In this document: positions 9,218 through 18,601 of the stretch, piece after piece
Layout: each line of letters starts with the position of its first letter
Position numbering within the stretch: the first letter of the stretch is position 1
Assembly (NCBI GenBank): GCA_020162035.1
Contig: JAIUNM010000013.1
Location: forward strand, 40,661-104,660
Direction: 5' to 3'
Source: Bacteroidota bacterium
GTDB taxonomy: Bacteria > Bacteroidota > Bacteroidia > B-17B0 > Aurantibacillaceae
DNA: 64,000 nucleotides
The notes under the pieces: generated by a model
The model's database searches: none
The model's input: the letters and a program-made list of their open reading frames with translations, nothing else
Told to the model about the DNA's origin: nothing
Made by a program: the position numbers and the translations under genes

Positions 9218-9901
9218 AGCCCACATTCTGCCTGTTTTTCCTTTATCTTGTCTATAACTAAAAAAATCGTTTTCAAATGTACATCGGTTCATTGTCCATA
9301 TATTTTTAGGCTCAATATCACATTCAAAAAGTACTTGTTTATTAGCTTTAATTAAATCTATTTTATTTTCTGAAATTATATTTTTATTAAAACCATTATT
9401 TAAAAATTCTTCAATTACCTCTTTTCCAACTTCAAAGTTATTTTGAGATATTCCTTGACCAATAGCAACATAAATTTCTTTTTTATCCGCACCAAGTTCG
9501 CACATTTTTTCGATTGTGTTTTTTGCAATCTTGCTCACTGTTCCTCTCCAACCTGCATGTGCGGCACCAATAACATTATTTATTTTGTCGTAAAATAAAA
9601 TTGGATAACAATCGGCTATACTTATGGCTAAAATTTTTCCCGTTTCATTTGTAACAAGAGCATCTCCTTCTTGTTGACCGTTTTTAGCAACACAAACAAT
9701 GTTGCTATGTATTTGTTTTAAATTACAAAGATTATCTATTGATAAATTTAATTTTTTAAGAGCAATCTTTCTATTTTCTAAAATTAGTTCTGGGTCATCA
9801 TCTGAGCCTCCTAAATTTAATCCATTAAATGGTAATTTTGATAAACCTCCCCAACGTGTTGTAAACGCGTGAGTGCATGAAATATTTTCAGCAAATATCA
9901 A
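9203..9901 (-). CDS. pgeF: Multicopper-oxidase-fold purine nucleosidase (PgeF/YfiH/LACC1 family)
   Basis: This family acts on purine nucleosides and, in some bacteria, removes L-Ala-D-Ser errors from peptidoglycan precursors. Zinc ligands are visible: His in QIHSNIV, Cys in IADCYPILF and His in AAHAGWRG. The later family motif GPxIxxxxYEVG appears as GQGISQNNFEVG, and the end reads SYRQDKGKTGRMW. At 232 residues it is at the short end of the family. The frame is closed immediately upstream by the stop of pyk, and no ATG occurs before mid-protein, so translation must start at the TTG (9901-9899) directly after the pyk stop. This implies translational coupling to pyk. Confidence 0.88.
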   Translation of the reverse strand: MIFAENISCTHAFTTRWGGLSKLPFNGLNLGGSDDDPELILENRKIALKKLNLSIDNLCNLKQIHSNIVCVAKNGQQEGDALVTNETGKILAISIADCYPILFYDKINNVIGAAHAGWRGTVSKIAKNTIEKMCELGADKKEIYVAIGQGISQNNFEVGKEVIEEFLNNGFNKNIISENKIDLIKANKQVLFECDIEPKNIWTMNRCTFENDFFSYRQDKGKTGRMWALITL

Positions 9902-11329
9902 TTATTGTATATAACTTAATTTCATCATATTGGTTCTGCCTTTTTCTTTCATTGGCATACTTGCAATATTAATAACTAAATCATCGTCTTTTACAAAGCC
10001 TTGTTCTTTAATATAATTTTTTAAGTCTGTTATGGTTTCATCTGTGCTTTCATATTTATTATAATAAAACCCGCGTATGCCCCAAATTAAACTTAAAGTA
10101 GTTAGTAAAGGTTTATTATCTGTAAAAATAAACACGTGTGCTTTTGGTCGGTGACTACTTAATTTAAATGCGGTGTAACCACTATTTGTCATGCTTATAA
10201 TTGCTTTTGCGCCTGCATGATGCGCCATAGAACAAGCCGAGTAACAAATACTATCTGTAATATAAGTAATTGTTTTTATTTGTGGTGTATGTTCTTTATA
10301 ATAAATTGTATCTAATTCTTCTACTTGTGTAATTATTCTACGCATAATTTCAATTACTTTAACCGGGTATTTTCCAACACTGGTTTCTGCGCTTAACATT
10401 ACTGCATCTGCACCATCCATAACAGCGTTAGCTACATCATTAACTTCTGCGCGTGTTGGTGTATAACTAGTAATCATGCTTTCCATCATTTGCGTAGCAA
10501 TAATAACAGGTTTACCAATTTCAACACATTTTTGTACAATCATTTTTTGTAATAACGGCACTTGTTCCATTGGTAACTCAACTCCTAAATCTCCACGTGC
10601 AACCATAATGCCATCAGTAACATCTATTATGTTTTCAATTTCTTTTATGGCTTCGGGTTTTTCAATTTTAGCTATAACTTTAGCGCGTTTATTTCTGTTT
10701 CTAATTATATCTTTTAAATCAACTACATCTGTTACGCTTCTTACAAAAGATAAACCTATCCAATCAAAATCGTTTTGTAAAGCAAAGTCTAAATCTCTAA
10801 TATCTTTTACAGTTAAACAAGGTAAAGATATTTTAGTGTTAGGTAAATTAACTCCTTTTTTAGATGATAGTGTTCCGCCAACTAAAATTTTACACACCAC
10901 TTCGTCTTTGCCATTTGTACTTACAACTCGTAAATGTAATTTGCCATCGTCTAATAAAACAATTTCATCTACTTTTACATCTTGTGGAAATTGCGGGTAA
11001 GTAATGTAAATTTTATTTTCATCGCCTTCGCATTCTTTAGTTGTAATGGTAATTAATTTATCGGTTTCTATAACAACCGAATTGTTTTTTATTACACCTA
11101 TTCTTAATTTAGGCCCTTGTAAATCGGCTAAAATGCCAACGTGCCTGTTTAACTTTTTATTTAATGTTCTAATGTTCGCAATTAAATCTTCAACGGCTTT
11201 ATAATCGCCATGGCTAAAATTAATTCGACAAATATCTAAGCCTTCGTTAAACATGCCTTCAAGCACATTTATATCTGCAGTTGCTGGCCCCATGGTTGCA
11301 ACTATTTTTGTTCTGTTAAAATGATTCAT
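9902..11329 (-). CDS. pyk: Pyruvate kinase
   Basis: The 475-residue enzyme converts phosphoenolpyruvate and ADP to pyruvate and ATP, the last step of glycolysis. Family patterns are TKIVATMGPA at the N-terminus, ICRINFSHGD, the active-site signature IAKIEKPEAI, MVARGDLGVE and ATQMMESM, followed by the DAVMLSAETSVGKYP segment and a normal C-terminal allosteric domain. A longer frame reaches a TTG at 11368, but the ATG at 11329 (MNHFNRTKIVATMGPA) matches the family start. It is followed without a gap by pgeF. Confidence 0.95.
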   Translation of the reverse strand: MNHFNRTKIVATMGPATADINVLEGMFNEGLDICRINFSHGDYKAVEDLIANIRTLNKKLNRHVGILADLQGPKLRIGVIKNNSVVIETDKLITITTKECEGDENKIYITYPQFPQDVKVDEIVLLDDGKLHLRVVSTNGKDEVVCKILVGGTLSSKKGVNLPNTKISLPCLTVKDIRDLDFALQNDFDWIGLSFVRSVTDVVDLKDIIRNRNKRAKVIAKIEKPEAIKEIENIIDVTDGIMVARGDLGVELPMEQVPLLQKMIVQKCVEIGKPVIIATQMMESMITSYTPTRAEVNDVANAVMDGADAVMLSAETSVGKYPVKVIEIMRRIITQVEELDTIYYKEHTPQIKTITYITDSICYSACSMAHHAGAKAIISMTNSGYTAFKLSSHRPKAHVFIFTDNKPLLTTLSLIWGIRGFYYNKYESTDETITDLKNYIKEQGFVKDDDLVINIASMPMKEKGRTNMMKLSYIQ

Positions 11330-11430
11330 AGTACAAATTATAAGTAAAGATAAGAATAAATTGCACAATAAAATGTTTTATTAAAACCCTTTAGAGTTAT
11401 AAAATCATTAAATAAGTTTTAAATTTAAAA

Positions 11431-14217
11431 CTATACTACAATGTTTACAATTTTTTTAGGCACAATAATTATTTTTTTTGGCGTTGCGCCTGCTAATTGT
11501 TTTATAACCTCATCGCGTTGCATAATTTCTTTTTCAATTTCTTGAACTGTTAAACTTGCTGGTAACTGTATTTGAAAGCGCATTTTACCATTAAATGAAA
11601 TTGGATAATTAAAACTATCATCAACTAAATATGTTTCGTTGCAAATTGGAAAATTTTCAAAAGCAATACTTTCTGTATGTCCTAATTGATGCCATAACTC
11701 TTCGGTTATATGCGGCGCATAAGGTGAAAGTAAAATTAATAATGGTTCTATAATTTTTCGTTTGTTACATTTTAAATCAGTTAACTCATTAACACAAATC
11801 ATAAAATTACTTACGCTAGTGTTAAACGAAAAACGTTCAATGTCTTCGGTAATTTTTTTAATGGTTTTGTGCAAGGTTTTTAATTCTTCTTTAGTTGGTT
11901 CATCTTCAGAAATTAAAAATGCACCTGTGTTATAAAACAATCGCCATAATTTTTTTAAGAAACCACTAACACCTGTAATACCATTTGTGTTCCAAGGTTT
12001 ACTTTGTTCAAGCGGACCCAAAAACATTTCGTACAAGCGTAAAGTATCCGATCCAAATTTTTCGCAAATATCATCTGGAGTTACCACATTAAATTTTGAT
12101 TTGGACATTTTTTCTATTTCAACTCCACAAATATATTTCTCGTCTTCTAAAATAAACTCTGCATTTTTATAATCTTCTCGCCAATTTTTAAATGCTTCAA
12201 CATCTAAAATATCATTGTTTACTAAATTAACGTCAACGTTTATTGAATAAGTGGAATAATTGTTTTTAAGTCCATTAGATACAAATTTGTTTGTGCCATT
12301 TACTCTATAAATAAAATTACTTCTACCCTGAATCATTCCTTGGTTAATTAATTTTTTTGCTGGTTCGTCAATATTAATATAACCAAGGTCTTTTAAAAAT
12401 TTTGTCCAAAATCTAAAATACAATAAATGGCCTGTTGCGTGCTCGCTGCCACCTATATACAAATCAATTTCTTTCCAGTAGTTAAGTAAATTTTTATCAG
12501 CAAACTGCAAACCGTTAGTGGCATCCATGTATCTTAAAAAATACCAACTACTACCAGCCCAACCAGGCATAGTGCTTTTTTCATATTCGTATTGGTTATC
12601 TTTTTTCCAATCAATTGCTCTGCCTAATGGTGGTTCGCCGGCTTGCGTTGGTAAGTATTTATCAATTTCAGGCAACAGCAATGGCAACTCGCTTTCATTT
12701 AGTGCATAAGGTATATCGTTTTTATAATAAATAGGGATTGGTTCGCCCCAATAGCGTTGTCTTCCAAAAACAGCATCGCGCAAACGGTAATTAGTTTTTC
12801 CTTTACCTGCCCCACTTTTTTCTAATTCAATAATTGCTTGCTTAATTGCATTTTTAACATCACAATCATTTAAAAAGTTTGAGTTTATTAGTGTCCCTTC
12901 TTTTTCTGTCCATGCACTTTTATTAATGTCGTGTTCGGTTGTTGGTTTAATAACTTGATTAATTTCTAAACCAAAATGTTTTGCAAATTTAAAATCGCGT
13001 TCGTCGTGCGCTGGCACAGCCATTACTGCTCCAGTTCCATATCCAACCAAAACATAATCGCCCACCCAAATAGGAATTTTTTTATTTGTAAATGGATGTA
13101 AAACATAACTACCTGTAAATACACCACTTATTTTATCTACAGTTGCTTGACGGTCTAACTCGCTTCTGTTTTTAGATATTGTTACATATTCATTAACGGC
13201 ATTTTTATTTTCTTGTGTTGTTAGTTCATTTACAAATTCATGTTCGGGTGCAATTGTAACAAAGGAAACGCCAAAAATAGTATCTGGTCGAGTGGTAAAA
13301 ACTTCTAAATTATTTTCTGAATTTTCAATTTTAAAAAATATACTTGCGCCTTCTGATTTACCAATCCAATTACGTTGGGTTTCTTTTAAACTTTCGCTCC
13401 AATCTAAAGTTTCTAATCCATCTAATAAACGTTGTGCGTAGGCAGAAATGCGCATGCTCCATTGTTTCATTAATTTTCTTTCAACTGGGTGGCCACCGCG
13501 TTCGCTTAATCCATCTTTAATTTCGTCGTTAGCAAGAACGGTACCTAAAGCCGGACACCAGTTTACAAAAGAATCGCCAAGGTAAGCTAATCTAAAATTC
13601 ATTAAAATATCGCTTTTCTTTTTTTCATTGAATGAATTCCATTCGTTTGCAGTAAACGATTCTACTTCTTTTTCAATATCTCCAGTTAAAGGCGGTTCTG
13701 TTTTACAGTTGTAACCATTCGTTTCAAAATGTTTTATTAAAGTTTCAATAGGTTCAGCTTTGTTACTTTTTAAATTGTACCAGCTGTTAAAAATTTGAAT
13801 GAAAATCCATTGAGTCCATTTATAGTAATTAGGGTCAGATGTTTTAACCTCTCTATCCCAATCAAACGAAAAACCTATTTTATCTAACTGTTCGCGGTAG
13901 CGTGCAATATTTTGTTGTGTTGTTATAGCAGGGTGTTGGCCGGTTTGAATTGCATATTGCTCTGCAGGCAAACCAAAACTATCGTAACCCATTGGGTGTA
14001 AAACATTAAACCCTTTATGGCGTTTGTAACGTGCCATAATATCGCTTGCAATATAACCTAAAGGATGCCCAACATGTAAGCCAGCACCGCTTGGGTAAGG
14101 AAACATATCTAACACATAATATTTGGGTTTAGTTGAATTATCTTGAGCTTTAAAAGTTTTATTGGTTGCCCAATATTTTTGCCATTTTTTTTCTATATCG
14201 GTAAAGTTGTATTCCAT
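11431..14217 (-). CDS. leuS: Leucyl-tRNA synthetase
   Basis: The 928-residue class I enzyme charges tRNA-Leu. It has the HIGH-equivalent HVGH in [14 protein letters not shown], a full CP1 editing insertion, the KMSKS loop in [12 protein letters not shown] and a C-terminal anticodon-binding region. The start is ATG 14217 ([16 protein letters not shown]); the upstream TTG at 14235 lies inside the promoter. The first 50 bases of the coding sequence are repeated at 17591-17640, immediately downstream of purC. The simplest reading is that leuS once followed purC directly and that a 3.4-kb island entered its 5' end, supplying a replacement start and promoter. The gene looks intact. Confidence 0.96.
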   Translation of the reverse strand: MEYNFTDIEKKWQKYWATNKTFKAQDNSTKPKYYVLDMFPYPSGAGLHVGHPLGYIASDIMARYKRHKGFNVLHPMGYDSFGLPAEQYAIQTGQHPAITTQQNIARYREQLDKIGFSFDWDREVKTSDPNYYKWTQWIFIQIFNSWYNLKSNKAEPIETLIKHFETNGYNCKTEPPLTGDIEKEVESFTANEWNSFNEKKKSDILMNFRLAYLGDSFVNWCPALGTVLANDEIKDGLSERGGHPVERKLMKQWSMRISAYAQRLLDGLETLDWSESLKETQRNWIGKSEGASIFFKIENSENNLEVFTTRPDTIFGVSFVTIAPEHEFVNELTTQENKNAVNEYVTISKNRSELDRQATVDKISGVFTGSYVLHPFTNKKIPIWVGDYVLVGYGTGAVMAVPAHDERDFKFAKHFGLEINQVIKPTTEHDINKSAWTEKEGTLINSNFLNDCDVKNAIKQAIIELEKSGAGKGKTNYRLRDAVFGRQRYWGEPIPIYYKNDIPYALNESELPLLLPEIDKYLPTQAGEPPLGRAIDWKKDNQYEYEKSTMPGWAGSSWYFLRYMDATNGLQFADKNLLNYWKEIDLYIGGSEHATGHLLYFRFWTKFLKDLGYINIDEPAKKLINQGMIQGRSNFIYRVNGTNKFVSNGLKNNYSTYSINVDVNLVNNDILDVEAFKNWREDYKNAEFILEDEKYICGVEIEKMSKSKFNVVTPDDICEKFGSDTLRLYEMFLGPLEQSKPWNTNGITGVSGFLKKLWRLFYNTGAFLISEDEPTKEELKTLHKTIKKITEDIERFSFNTSVSNFMICVNELTDLKCNKRKIIEPLLILLSPYAPHITEELWHQLGHTESIAFENFPICNETYLVDDSFNYPISFNGKMRFQIQLPASLTVQEIEKEIMQRDEVIKQLAGATPKKIIIVPKKIVNIVV
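14168..14217 (-). repeat. 50-bp direct repeat, copy 1 (functional start of leuS)
   Basis: These 50 bases are the first 16-17 codons of intact leuS. They match 17591-17640 at 49 of 50 positions; the one difference changes Tyr-15 (TAT) to Phe (TTT) in the other copy. Identity stops exactly at the A of the ATG on the upstream side. Same orientation as the second copy, 3.4 kb away. Confidence 0.9.
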
Positions 14218-14232
14218 AATTTTAAAGGAATA

Positions 14233-14262
14233 CAAAGATAGGATTTTAGCTTATTTTACAAA
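14233..14262 (-). promoter_or_regulatory. leuS promoter (TTTG-N18-TAnnTTTG)
   Basis: On the minus strand TTTG (complement of 14259-14262) and TATCTTTG (complement of 14233-14240) are separated by 18 bases, a very good match to the Bacteroidota promoter. The -7 box ends 15 bases before the leuS ATG. The promoter lies on the island side of the duplicated leuS start, so leuS is driven by sequence that is not upstream of the other copy. Confidence 0.75.
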
Positions 14263-14318
14263 GTTTGTTATACAACCTTCATTTAGCAGTTTTTTGTTGC
14301 TTATGGCGCTTAAGAGTT

Positions 14319-14945
14319 TTATTTGCTGTTAGTTGAATTAATTTTATTGTAATATTCCTTCTTGTACATCTTTTTTCGAAATCTGTATAATATGCTAATT
14401 TCTCCATTAGCAAACCAACGATTTACATCATAATTAAAAAGGCTAGTTGTATAATGTGCGCCTATCAAAAACTTAAAAGAAATTTTTTGTTTAGGAAAAG
14501 TGTATCTACAACCAATATTGTAAATTAATATAAGATTATCTTTAATTAGATTGTAAGCATTGTTACTCGTGTCTATTGGGTAGCGTTGACCTTTAAATCG
14601 ATATATGTTAAGGGAGGCAGATGAACCGGTTTCGAATTGAAAGTGATTTCCAATTAGCAAATGAAAAGGTTGTACATTAACTCCAAGAAATAATGGATTA
14701 TAGATAGTTTGTTTGCCAATATATTTATTGTAGGTTCCCGCATTAAAATTAATTTGTGATCCAAATGACAGACTTTCATTAATAGCGGTTAGTCGTTCAA
14801 CACCAAGTGAGATTAACTCTAAGCGTGATCCGACACTAAGTTGTATATTGTATTTTGAGAAAATTAAAGTGTCTTTACTTAATTGCGAATGCAATTGTAA
14901 TGACAATAAAATAATACTAGTAATATACTCTAATTTTCTTTTCAT
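14319..14945 (-). CDS. Small outer-membrane beta-barrel-like protein (island)
   Basis: The 208-residue product has an N-terminal signal-like segment (ITSIILLSLQLHSQ) and then alternating hydrophobic/polar strands rich in Tyr, Phe and Gly (YNIQLSVGSRLELISLG, FGSQINFNAGTYN, ISFKFLIGAHYTTSLF, GEISILYRFRKK), as expected for a small outer-membrane barrel. I recognise no family. Its start overlaps the end of the preceding gene by 29 bases, so the two are co-transcribed and probably act with the PKD lipoprotein upstream. It is the last gene of the island operon, 101 bases before the leuS start. Confidence 0.65.
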   Translation of the reverse strand: MKRKLEYITSIILLSLQLHSQLSKDTLIFSKYNIQLSVGSRLELISLGVERLTAINESLSFGSQINFNAGTYNKYIGKQTIYNPLFLGVNVQPFHLLIGNHFQFETGSSASLNIYRFKGQRYPIDTSNNAYNLIKDNLILIYNIGCRYTFPKQKISFKFLIGAHYTTSLFNYDVNRWFANGEISILYRFRKKMYKKEYYNKINSTNSK

Positions 14946-15528
14946 CGTAATTTATTCTACTAATGCCAAAACCTATTGAGAAACTAGGAAACACAAAAAA
15001 ATTGAGATTACTTAATGGATCGTAGGTAGGAAACAAAGAAGCTGAAATTGAGAACGGGTTTTTCTTAAAATTATAGCGACAAGCAATTAACCCTTGAAGT
15101 TGAATTATATAATGAAAATCGCCAAAAGAAATATAGCTTTTAGTTCTGCCAATTGGGTCCCCCCAAATTAAAGCAGGACCTAACCCAAATTCACAAACAA
15201 AATTTCTTTTAGAGATTGATTCAATATAGAAAAATACATTTGAAAACTTGTACTTACCACTCAATTTTGGAAATAAGGATATATTTTCATCATCTTTGTT
15301 TATGCCTAAAAAAAGACGGAAATAACTTGCGGACTTACACTTTTTTTTAAACATAATTGAGTAATTTAGGTTAATCCCTTTATAAAATAGACTTGTAAGC
15401 TCAGTACTTAAATATGTTTTATGCACTGAGCTATACTTTATTGTCTTATAATTCAAGCTATCTGGCTGAGAGATCAAAGGAAAATAAAAAACAACTACTA
15501 TAAGAGCTATAAATGTTATTTTAATCAC
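14917..15528 (-). CDS. Outer-membrane beta-barrel-like protein (island)
   Basis: The 203-residue product begins with a signal peptide (KITFIALIVVVFYFPLISQ) and continues with amphipathic strands such as STELTSLFYKGINLNYSIMF, KFSNVFFYIESI and FPSFSIGFGISRINYD, suggesting a barrel or beta-sandwich in the outer membrane. No known family is recognisable. The ATG overlaps the stop of the upstream PKD gene by 8 bases and its own end overlaps the next gene by 29 bases. A dedicated lipoprotein-plus-barrels unit is the likely arrangement. Homology to its barrel neighbour is not obvious by eye. Confidence 0.65.
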   Translation of the reverse strand: MIKITFIALIVVVFYFPLISQPDSLNYKTIKYSSVHKTYLSTELTSLFYKGINLNYSIMFKKKCKSASYFRLFLGINKDDENISLFPKLSGKYKFSNVFFYIESISKRNFVCEFGLGPALIWGDPIGRTKSYISFGDFHYIIQLQGLIACRYNFKKNPFSISASLFPTYDPLSNLNFFVFPSFSIGFGISRINYDEKKIRVYY

Positions 15529-17500
15529 CTATACTCAAAGTGCTCGAAAGACCCCACGCTGAGGCATTTGAACTCATTCCATTAGTCAATATATAATATT
15601 TACAGGATCCAGCATTCCATGTTGAAGTTTTAAACCACCAATTTTGACAATTTGGACCTGGGTTAAGAGCTGTAGGCGTTCCACTGCAAGCTTGAGTAGT
15701 TGGCAAAACTAAGCAAGGTGAGAAGAAGTTGCCGACTAAATCCACACAACCGAAAGCATTAATAGGAGTCCAAGTTCCTCCAAAGATGTTTTGAATTTTA
15801 TGATATGTTTTTAATTCACTTGTAAATTTACCACCAACTGCGATTGTGTTTGAGAGTTTAAGTTTGTGTGAGATCCTTAGATTATTATCTAAATTGGTTG
15901 TCCATTTATCCTTTTCAACATCTTTTTTGTCACAAGAGGGGTTTGTATTGTTAGCTGGTTGAGTGAACTTAATTTTAAATGGCGTTGTAATTGAACAATT
16001 GCCATAAGTGATTGTAATACTGGCATTATATTCAGTATATACGTTAAACGGGAAGGTTTTTGTGAAATTATGCCAATCATTAGCATATAAAATAGTACTT
16101 TGTGTAGTCCCATCTCCCCAATTAATAAAACAGCTTATTGCAGAATTAGAAACGTAGTTGGATAAATTTATAAAAGCATCGAAATCTGCATCAAAACTTG
16201 GTAAATTTGTGCTTATACCAGATACATTAACGTTTCCACATGAGTTTCCACCATTTGGATTCCCACCTCCATAACCACCGCCTGAAGATCCACCGCAATT
16301 ATTTCCAAAAGAATCATAAACAGTAACGCTAACTGTATAAACTCCGTTTTCACCTACGTACCTATGAGTAGGATTTCTTTTATAACTCACATAACCATCA
16401 CTAAATTGCCAATAATAGTTAAAGCCTTCTGCTTCTGTGCCACCAATATTTGTGCTGTAAGATATTCTACCTTGTTCGCTTGGTGTCGATTGCACAAAAA
16501 TTACCCCGCAGTTGACATTAAAAATGTCTGTTGACTCTATAATAATATCTGGACTAATAACTGGAGGAGCAGATGACGCTAACAAACCATTCTCAGGTTC
16601 AAATGATGGCACAGTGATTCTTGGTAACTTATTGTTTTGTCTTATGTAATTAACTGTTTCAACGCTAGCATTCTTAATTAAGATGTTTTTTTCATTCATT
16701 ATTTTGATAACATCATTTCCAATTTTTATTTCTTTGAATTGGTTAAACAATGCTCCCTCAAGCTCTGGTAAATTACCTTGCAGATTTCTTGGGTTTTCTG
16801 CTGACTCTGGCAAATTACCTGCATTCAAAAACAATCTTTCTTGTTCATTTAACGTACTTCTATAAGAAATAAAGTTCGGGAACAGTTTTTCGAAATCATC
16901 ATATCCCGGTAAATAAGGAACATGGTCAATCCTTTTCGGATCAATTTGTTGTCTAATGTTTTGGGATAATGACATTGTTCGATAATACTCTGAAACTCTA
17001 TAACTAAAATCAATATTTTTTAAAAGGACTCTTTTTATTTTGTTTGGTGGAAAATTCATACGAAGGAAGGTCAATAATACAGTATCTGATAATGGAGAAT
17101 TTCTCCTTAAAAGTTTGATAATATTTTGTGGAATATCTGAGGTATTATTATCATCTTCTTCTGTATCATTATTGTTAAAGTCACCTATATTACATCCTTG
17201 CAAGGCATTTAATAGCATTTGGGTATTACCATTGTCAAAAGCATATTGATTTGCATCATTCTGAATCTTTGCTAATGTGGCTTTATATTGATCAATGCTT
17301 TCAAACTAAAGCATTTGAAAGTTTGATTTATATTTGATGTTTCCTAGACCACTAATCATTCGCGAAGCTAAAATAGAATTTCCTAAATAAGGTGATTCTT
17401 CGGAACTGTCTAGTAGCTTTTTGTCTTTTTTACATCCTAATAAACTTACGATTATTTCCATTTGAATAGTAGTAATAAATAAAAAATTGGATTTAATCAT
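15521..17500 (-). pseudogene. PKD-domain lipoprotein interrupted by an in-frame amber codon
   Basis: Two apparent reading frames (17500-17306 and 17218-15521) are in the same frame and separated only by one TAG at 17306-17308; the 29 codons between that TAG and the later ATG are open and read as protein (FESIDQYKATLAKIQNDANQ). The combined product would be about 658 residues. It has a lipoprotein signal ending LLGC (Cys 23), an Asn/Asp-rich region, a PKD domain (about 326-402, YYWQFSDGY and NPTHRY), a Gly-rich linker and a second PKD-like region (about 426-514, INWGDGTTQS). It is probably surface-exposed. The stop may be a disabling mutation, a sequencing error or readthrough; the rest of the frame is undamaged, which argues for a recent event. 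Confidence 0.75.
17306..17308 (-). other. In-frame TAG interrupting the PKD lipoprotein
   Basis: The minus-strand codons read CAA ATG CTT TAG TTT GAA AGC. The TAG lies 90 bases (30 codons) upstream of the ATG at 17218 and in phase with it. A single base change from TCG, TTG, TAC/TAT, AAG, CAG or GAG would create it. Confidence 0.8.
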
Positions 17501-17524
17501 GATTATTTAATATTAATTGTTTTT

Positions 17525-17559
17525 CAAATATAGTATTTTTTTAAATATTTTAATCCAAA
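17525..17559 (-). promoter_or_regulatory. Promoter of the island operon
   Basis: On the minus strand TTTG (complement of 17556-17559) precedes TATATTTG (complement of 17525-17532) by 23 bases. The -7 box is an exact TAnnTTTG match and ends 24 bases before the ATG at 17500. The spacing is at the long end of the usual range. Confidence 0.55.
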
Positions 17560-17590
17560 GTACAATTTCGCAATAAAAATTATATTCGCA

Positions 17591-17640
17591 GCCCAAAATT
17601 TTTGCCATTTTTTTTCTATATCGGTAAAGTTGTATTCCAT
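17591..17640 (-). repeat. 50-bp direct repeat, copy 2 (orphan leuS start)
   Basis: Partner of 14168-14217, same orientation, 49 of 50 bases identical. Beyond the repeat this copy is flanked by purC on one side and island sequence on the other, as expected for one junction of an integrated element. Confidence 0.9.
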
Positions 17641-17660
17641 TAAGTATTTTTTTAAGATTT

Positions 17661-18596
17661 TTAAAGAGCTTTAATGATGCTACTTTCTACATCAATTAAA
17701 ACATTGGCATAATCTGCTTTTACAAATGTTTTTCCAGTAACTTTTTCATAAAGTTCAATATATCTGTTGCTAATTTCTGTAATCCATTCCTCGCTCATGG
17801 GCGGAATGGCTTGCCCATCTTTCCCTTGAAAACCATTTTCAATTAACCAGCGGCGAACAAATTCTTTACTTAATTGTTTTTGCTCTTCGCCTTTTTGTTG
17901 ACGGTCTTCATAGCCTTCTTTATAAAAATAACGGCTACTATCAGGCGTATGAATTTCGTCCATTAAAGTTATTTCGCCATTATATAAACCAAATTCATAT
18001 TTAGTATCTACAAGTATTAAACCCATTTTATTGGCTATTTCTTGGCCACGAGCATATAGTGCAAGAGTATATTTTTCTAATTGCTCATAATGCTCTTTAC
18101 TTACAATGCCTTGTTTTATAATTTCTTCTTTACTTATGTCTTCATCGTGCCCTTGGCTAGCTTTTGTAGTTGGCGTAATTATAGGGTTTGGCAACTTGTC
18201 GTTTTCTTTTAGTCCATCGGGTAAAGTTACTCCACATAATGTTCGCAAACCGTTATTGTATGTTCGAGCAGCGTGTCCGGCTATATAACCACGCACAACC
18301 ATTTCAACTTTAAAAGGTTGGCACATTTTACCAATACTAACGTTTGGATGTGGGCTTGATAATAACCAATTTGGAACTATATCTTTTGTTGCATTTAAAA
18401 ACTGTTCGGCTATTTGATTTAGCACTTGTCCCTTATAAGGAATTCCTTTTGGGAGCACCACGTCAAACGCACTAATTCTGTCGCTTGCAATCATAACTAA
18501 TTTATTATTTGCTATGGTGTAAACATCGCGTACTTTTCCTTTATAGTAGTTGGTTTGATTAGGGAATTTAAAATTTGTTATATCTAGTGTTTTCAT
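17661..18596 (-). CDS. purC: SAICAR synthetase
   Basis: The 311-residue product is phosphoribosylaminoimidazole-succinocarboxamide synthase, joining CAIR and aspartate with ATP in purine synthesis. Family features include [11 protein letters not shown] at the N-terminus, [15 protein letters not shown], the signature [25 protein letters not shown] and [12 protein letters not shown]. The long C-terminal extension (about 230-311) is usual for Bacteroidota and eukaryote-like forms. It lies 5 bases after the GHMP kinase in the same operon. Downstream is the orphan leuS start, suggesting purC-leuS were once adjacent. Confidence 0.95.
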   Translation of the reverse strand: MKTLDITNFKFPNQTNYYKGKVRDVYTIANNKLVMIASDRISAFDVVLPKGIPYKGQVLNQIAEQFLNATKDIVPNWLLSSPHPNVSIGKMCQPFKVEMVVRGYIAGHAARTYNNGLRTLCGVTLPDGLKENDKLPNPIITPTTKASQGHDEDISKEEIIKQGIVSKEHYEQLEKYTLALYARGQEIANKMGLILVDTKYEFGLYNGEITLMDEIHTPDSSRYFYKEGYEDRQQKGEEQKQLSKEFVRRWLIENGFQGKDGQAIPPMSEEWITEISNRYIELYEKVTGKTFVKADYANVLIDVESSIIKAL

Positions 18597-18601
18597 TTTT
18601 A

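Larger units (their letters stand above)
14218..17590. mobile_element. Putative genomic island inserted at the 5' end of leuS
   Basis: This 3373-base segment is bracketed by two direct copies of the leuS start and contains only accessory genes on the minus strand: an interrupted PKD lipoprotein and two small outer-membrane-like proteins, with their own promoter at 17525-17559. Surrounding genes (leuS, purC) are housekeeping. No integrase, transposase or terminal inverted repeat was found, so if it moved it did so with help from elsewhere or is a remnant. The flanking repeat that restores the target gene is the pattern left by site-specific integration into a gene end. That mechanism is an inference. 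Confidence 0.55.
17524..17640 (-). pseudogene. Orphan 5' fragment of leuS behind purC
   Basis: Starting 20 bases after the purC stop, an ATG opens a 38-codon frame that begins [19 protein letters not shown], the LeuS N-terminus, and then diverges into unrelated residues ending LKKYYI before TGA. The first 50 bases equal the start of intact leuS except for one base. This looks like the original leuS start left behind when the island separated it from the rest of the gene. The TGA lies inside the island promoter. Confidence 0.75.

Noticed and set aside
10476..11000. Plus-strand open frame of 174 codons
   Set aside because: Antisense to pyk; sequence is low-complexity Ser/Thr/Ile and mirrors the pyk codons.
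17018..17260. Plus-strand open frame opposite the PKD lipoprotein
   Set aside because: It is antisense to a frame that continues through this region; no independent evidence.
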